From: Abditibacteriales bacterium
Lineage (GTDB): Bacteria; Armatimonadota; Abditibacteriia; Abditibacteriales; JANWYM01
Reading direction: 5' to 3'
Length of the DNA: 5,877 nt
Assembly: GCA_025055355.1 (NCBI GenBank)
Contig: JANWYM010000280.1
Coordinates: 1-5,877, forward strand
The notes beneath the pieces are model-generated. The model was not told the origin of the DNA. It made no database searches and saw only the letters and a program-made list of their open reading frames with translations. Below, piece after piece: positions 4,227-5,877 of the stretch. Position numbers and translations under genes: made by a program. Within the stretch, counting starts at the first letter, position 1; every line of letters begins with the position of its first letter.

Positions 4227-5557
4227 GTGGTCTCGTGGAAATACCGCCGATGTTCTGGCGACAGGTGACGTCGAACGTATTGACCCCACGGCGCGCGGTA
4301 GGTGCGGCACAGGAGTTTGTTCGCGTCTTCGTCGCCAAGACACAGTTCCTTTTTCGCGTCCCAGCGCACGACGCGCCCGCTGCGGAAGGCAATGTTGATG
4401 AGGTGCATGGCGTTGGTGGACCAGTGCCCCCACTCCAGCGGCGCGATGGGCTGCTGGCGCGATTTCACGCAGTCGAGGAAGTTGCGCACATGCGGTTCGT
4501 CTTGCGCGGAGCCACCATGCTGCATCGGTTTCATACGGTCGCCTTCGGGGAACACCTGAAAGCCGCCACGATGCAGCAGCATCGTCCCGTTGACGCCATA
4601 GAACACGATGCCGTAGTCGCCGCCTTCAATCGGTCGCGCGCTCGTGTGGTAGATGGACGCTTGCAGGTAGAAGTCACCGTAGTCCAGAAAACCGTCCTGC
4701 GTATCGGGGGTGTCGCGGTTGTCCTGCAAGGCATATTTGCCGCCGACCGATGTCGCTGACTTGGGTGCGGTGACGCCTAAAATCCAATGCACTGTGTCCA
4801 CGTGATGAATCGCCCACGACAGCATGAAGCCGCCAGAGTAGTCCCAGAAGAACCAGTAGCCCGGCGCGAAACAGCGGTTGCGGTTGAACGGACGCTGGGG
4901 CGCGGGACCGAGCCACATATCGTAGTCAATGCCGGGCGGTGCGGGTTCATCGGGCGGATGGCCGACGCCGTGCGGGACCTCGTTCCAGCAGTTCCAGATG
5001 CGCACCCGCGTGATTTTGCCGAGTGCGCCGGAGCGGATGAGTTCCTTCGCCGCCGCGTAGTGCTGCCCGCTGAGTTGCTGCGTGCCGTGCTGCACAATGC
5101 GGTTGAACTTCTGCGCCGCGTTGACCGCCGCGCGACCTTCGGCGATGTTCTGTCCGAGCGGTTTTTCCACGTAAACATCCTTGCCCGCTTCGCACGCGGC
5201 AATCGTCTGGACGCAATGCCAGTGGTCGGGCGTGACGATGAACACCGCGTCAAGGTCTTTCTGTTCCAGCAATTTGCGGAAATCCTTGTAAGGTTTTGCC
5301 TTACCGCCCGTTATCTTCACCGCGTCTGCCAAGCGGTCGTCCATCACGTCGCACACGGCGGCGATTTCGGCGTCCTTGTTTTGCATCGCCACGCGCATCA
5401 GGTGCTGTCCGCGCCCGCCGGTGCCGATGAAGCCCAACACAACTTTCTCGTTCGCCCCCCACGGCGCAGCAGCGGCGCGCCTCGCCGTCCATCCGACGCC
5501 TAACGCCGCTGCCGATTGCTGGAGGAATGCGCGTCGTGTGAGTTCCTTCGGTTCCAT
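4223..5557 (-). CDS. Tat-exported Gfo/Idh/MocA family oxidoreductase
   Basis: 444 residues. The family carries out NAD(P)-dependent oxidation, reduction or related chemistry on sugars and cyclitols. Visible evidence: a Tat signal with TRRAFLQQSAAALG (7-20) and a hydrophobic/Ala-rich stretch to about residue 31; the nucleotide-binding start VVLGFIGTGGRGQ (39-51); AVCDVMDDR (67-75), the end of the second strand where the cofactor ribose is usually bound; DAVFIVTPDHWHC (103-115); the family hallmark EKPLG (131-135); and SGGFMLSWAIHHVDTVHWIL (241-260), the region carrying the catalytic His/Asp. The length fits the secreted subgroup common in Planctomycetes-like and Armatimonadota genomes. GGGAG lies ten bases before the ATG. 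A strong inverted repeat lies 32-71 bases upstream. The ThuA-like gene follows on the same strand, a pairing often seen. The substrate is unknown. Confidence 0.93.
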   Translation of the reverse strand: MEPKELTRRAFLQQSAAALGVGWTARRAAAAPWGANEKVVLGFIGTGGRGQHLMRVAMQNKDAEIAAVCDVMDDRLADAVKITGGKAKPYKDFRKLLEQKDLDAVFIVTPDHWHCVQTIAACEAGKDVYVEKPLGQNIAEGRAAVNAAQKFNRIVQHGTQQLSGQHYAAAKELIRSGALGKITRVRIWNCWNEVPHGVGHPPDEPAPPGIDYDMWLGPAPQRPFNRNRCFAPGYWFFWDYSGGFMLSWAIHHVDTVHWILGVTAPKSATSVGGKYALQDNRDTPDTQDGFLDYGDFYLQASIYHTSARPIEGGDYGIVFYGVNGTMLLHRGGFQVFPEGDRMKPMQHGGSAQDEPHVRNFLDCVKSRQQPIAPLEWGHWSTNAMHLINIAFRSGRVVRWDAKKELCLGDEDANKLLCRTYRAPWGQYVRRHLSPEHRRYFHETT

Positions 5558-5579
5558 TAGGATCTCTCTCCCTCACTTC

Positions 5580-5637
5580 CATGACGCGGATGAGGACTAA
5601 CGTTAACCTATCCGCCTTAGCCCTCATCTGCGTGACG
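5580..5637. promoter_or_regulatory. Inverted repeat upstream of the oxidoreductase gene
   Basis: GATGAGGACTAA (5589-5600) and TTAGCCCTCATC (5617-5628) are inverted repeats with one mismatch around a 16-base loop. Pairing extends outward past a mismatch through a further four bases. The centre holds TAACGTTA, itself a palindrome. The position, 32-71 bases before the ATG, suits an operator or a leader hairpin. It could equally be another dispersed palindromic element. Confidence 0.5.
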
Positions 5638-5661
5638 TTCCCACGACCAAGGAAGCCATTC

Positions 5662-5680
5662 GTCGGGCGAGACGCCCGAC
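5662..5680 (-). repeat. Short palindrome, possible second REP-like family (GTAA type)
   Basis: On the minus strand it reads GTCGGGCG, loop TCT, CGCCCGAC: a perfect eight-base stem preceded by GGTAA (5681-5685). The layout resembles the main REP (GGTAG then a GGGCG-containing hairpin), but the sequence differs. Only one copy is present in this window. Confidence 0.5.
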
Positions 5681-5876
5681 TTACCATTCATGCCAATAGA
5701 CGTGGAAACCTCGTATTCCCAGCGGGGGATATCGCCCATAATCATCGTGCGGTTCGATACCGACGGTGACGCGCTCATCGTTCTGCTCTCAAAGTTCTCA
5801 CTCACCAGCGCCAACGCTACCGCAGTCCGTCAACGGTTTCGTCAAGACCGGGCATCCAACGAAACTCTCCCCGATG
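5681..5876 (-). pseudogene. Possible decayed gene end (uncertain)
   Basis: Entering from the right edge, one minus-strand frame reads HRGEFRWMPGLDETVDGLR and stops at 5817-5819. Another reads VGIEPHDDYGRYPPLGIRG then FHVYWHEW and stops at a TAA at 5681-5683 that abuts the GTAA-type palindrome. No start codon precedes the second piece after its in-frame TGA at 5789-5791. Both pieces look protein-like, and two frameshifts would be needed to join them through the ALVSENFES frame. I recognise no family. It may be noise. Confidence 0.22.
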
Positions 5877-5877
5877 A

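Larger units (their letters stand above)
5558..5877. other. Upstream region without an intact gene
   Basis: These 320 bases contain an inverted repeat at about 5580-5637, a short perfect palindrome at 5662-5680, and minus-strand reading-frame pieces that may be a decayed gene end. No clear sigma-70 promoter is visible on the minus strand, although one must serve the oxidoreductase gene from here or further upstream. Confidence 0.6.

Noticed and set aside
4787..5503. + strand open frame of 238 codons
   Set aside because: Antisense shadow of the Gfo/Idh/MocA gene in GC-rich sequence; no recognisable domain.
5690..5877. + strand frame open to the right edge beginning with ATG at 5690-5692
   Set aside because: No ribosome binding site, no recognisable motif, and too short to judge. 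It may be a chance frame opposite the decayed minus-strand fragments.

Overview
The window looks like a piece of a moderately GC-rich bacterial chromosome, probably an environmental or thermophilic Armatimonadota-type or Planctomycetes-like saccharolytic organism. That guess rests on the gene types (Tat-exported Gfo/Idh/MocA oxidoreductase, ThuA-like protein, GH20-type hydrolase, exported TIM-barrel hydrolase) and on the density of small palindromic repeats. No marker gene is present, so the taxonomic call is weak. Every credible gene is on the minus strand, so transcription runs from high to low coordinates.

Layout in transcription order: (1) 5558-5877, no intact gene, but a strong inverted repeat just upstream of the next gene, a small palindrome, and a possible decayed gene tail. 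(2) 4223-5557, Tat-exported Gfo/Idh/MocA family oxidoreductase. (3) 4071-4226, one REP copy and a long imperfect palindrome of a second dispersed type. (4) 3308-4048, ThuA-like protein. (5) 3196-3311, an array of four REPs. (6) 2527-3147, a REP-associated tyrosine transposase (RAYT, Y1/HUH family) whose own coding sequence contains a REP. (7) 2345-2531, two tandem 89-bp units, each carrying a REP and sequence related to the 3' end of the ThuA-like gene. (8) 1888-2322, a winged-helix-like/DUF433 protein tightly coupled to (9) 833-1873, an exported GH20-type hydrolase. (10) 604-836, an array of five REPs plus one degenerate copy. (11) 1-579, the N-terminal part of an exported glycoside-hydrolase-like protein that runs off the left edge.

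The most notable system is the REP/RAYT one. There are 14 copies of a 26-nt element: GTAG, then arm GGGCGGGC, loop GTCCCT, arm GCCAGCCC. A 5' GTAG next to an imperfect hairpin is the known signature of RAYT-recognised REPs. Thirteen copies point the same way. In all four genes whose 3' end meets a REP, the TAG inside GTAG is itself the stop codon. The fourteenth copy is inverted and lies in frame inside the RAYT gene. Sequence next to REPs (gene 3' ends) is duplicated along with them, which suggests the element has been copied together with flanking DNA.

The remaining genes suggest carbohydrate use: exported hydrolases release sugars or amino sugars, and the Gfo/Idh/MocA and ThuA-like proteins commonly sit in sugar-processing clusters. 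The actual substrates cannot be read from the sequence.
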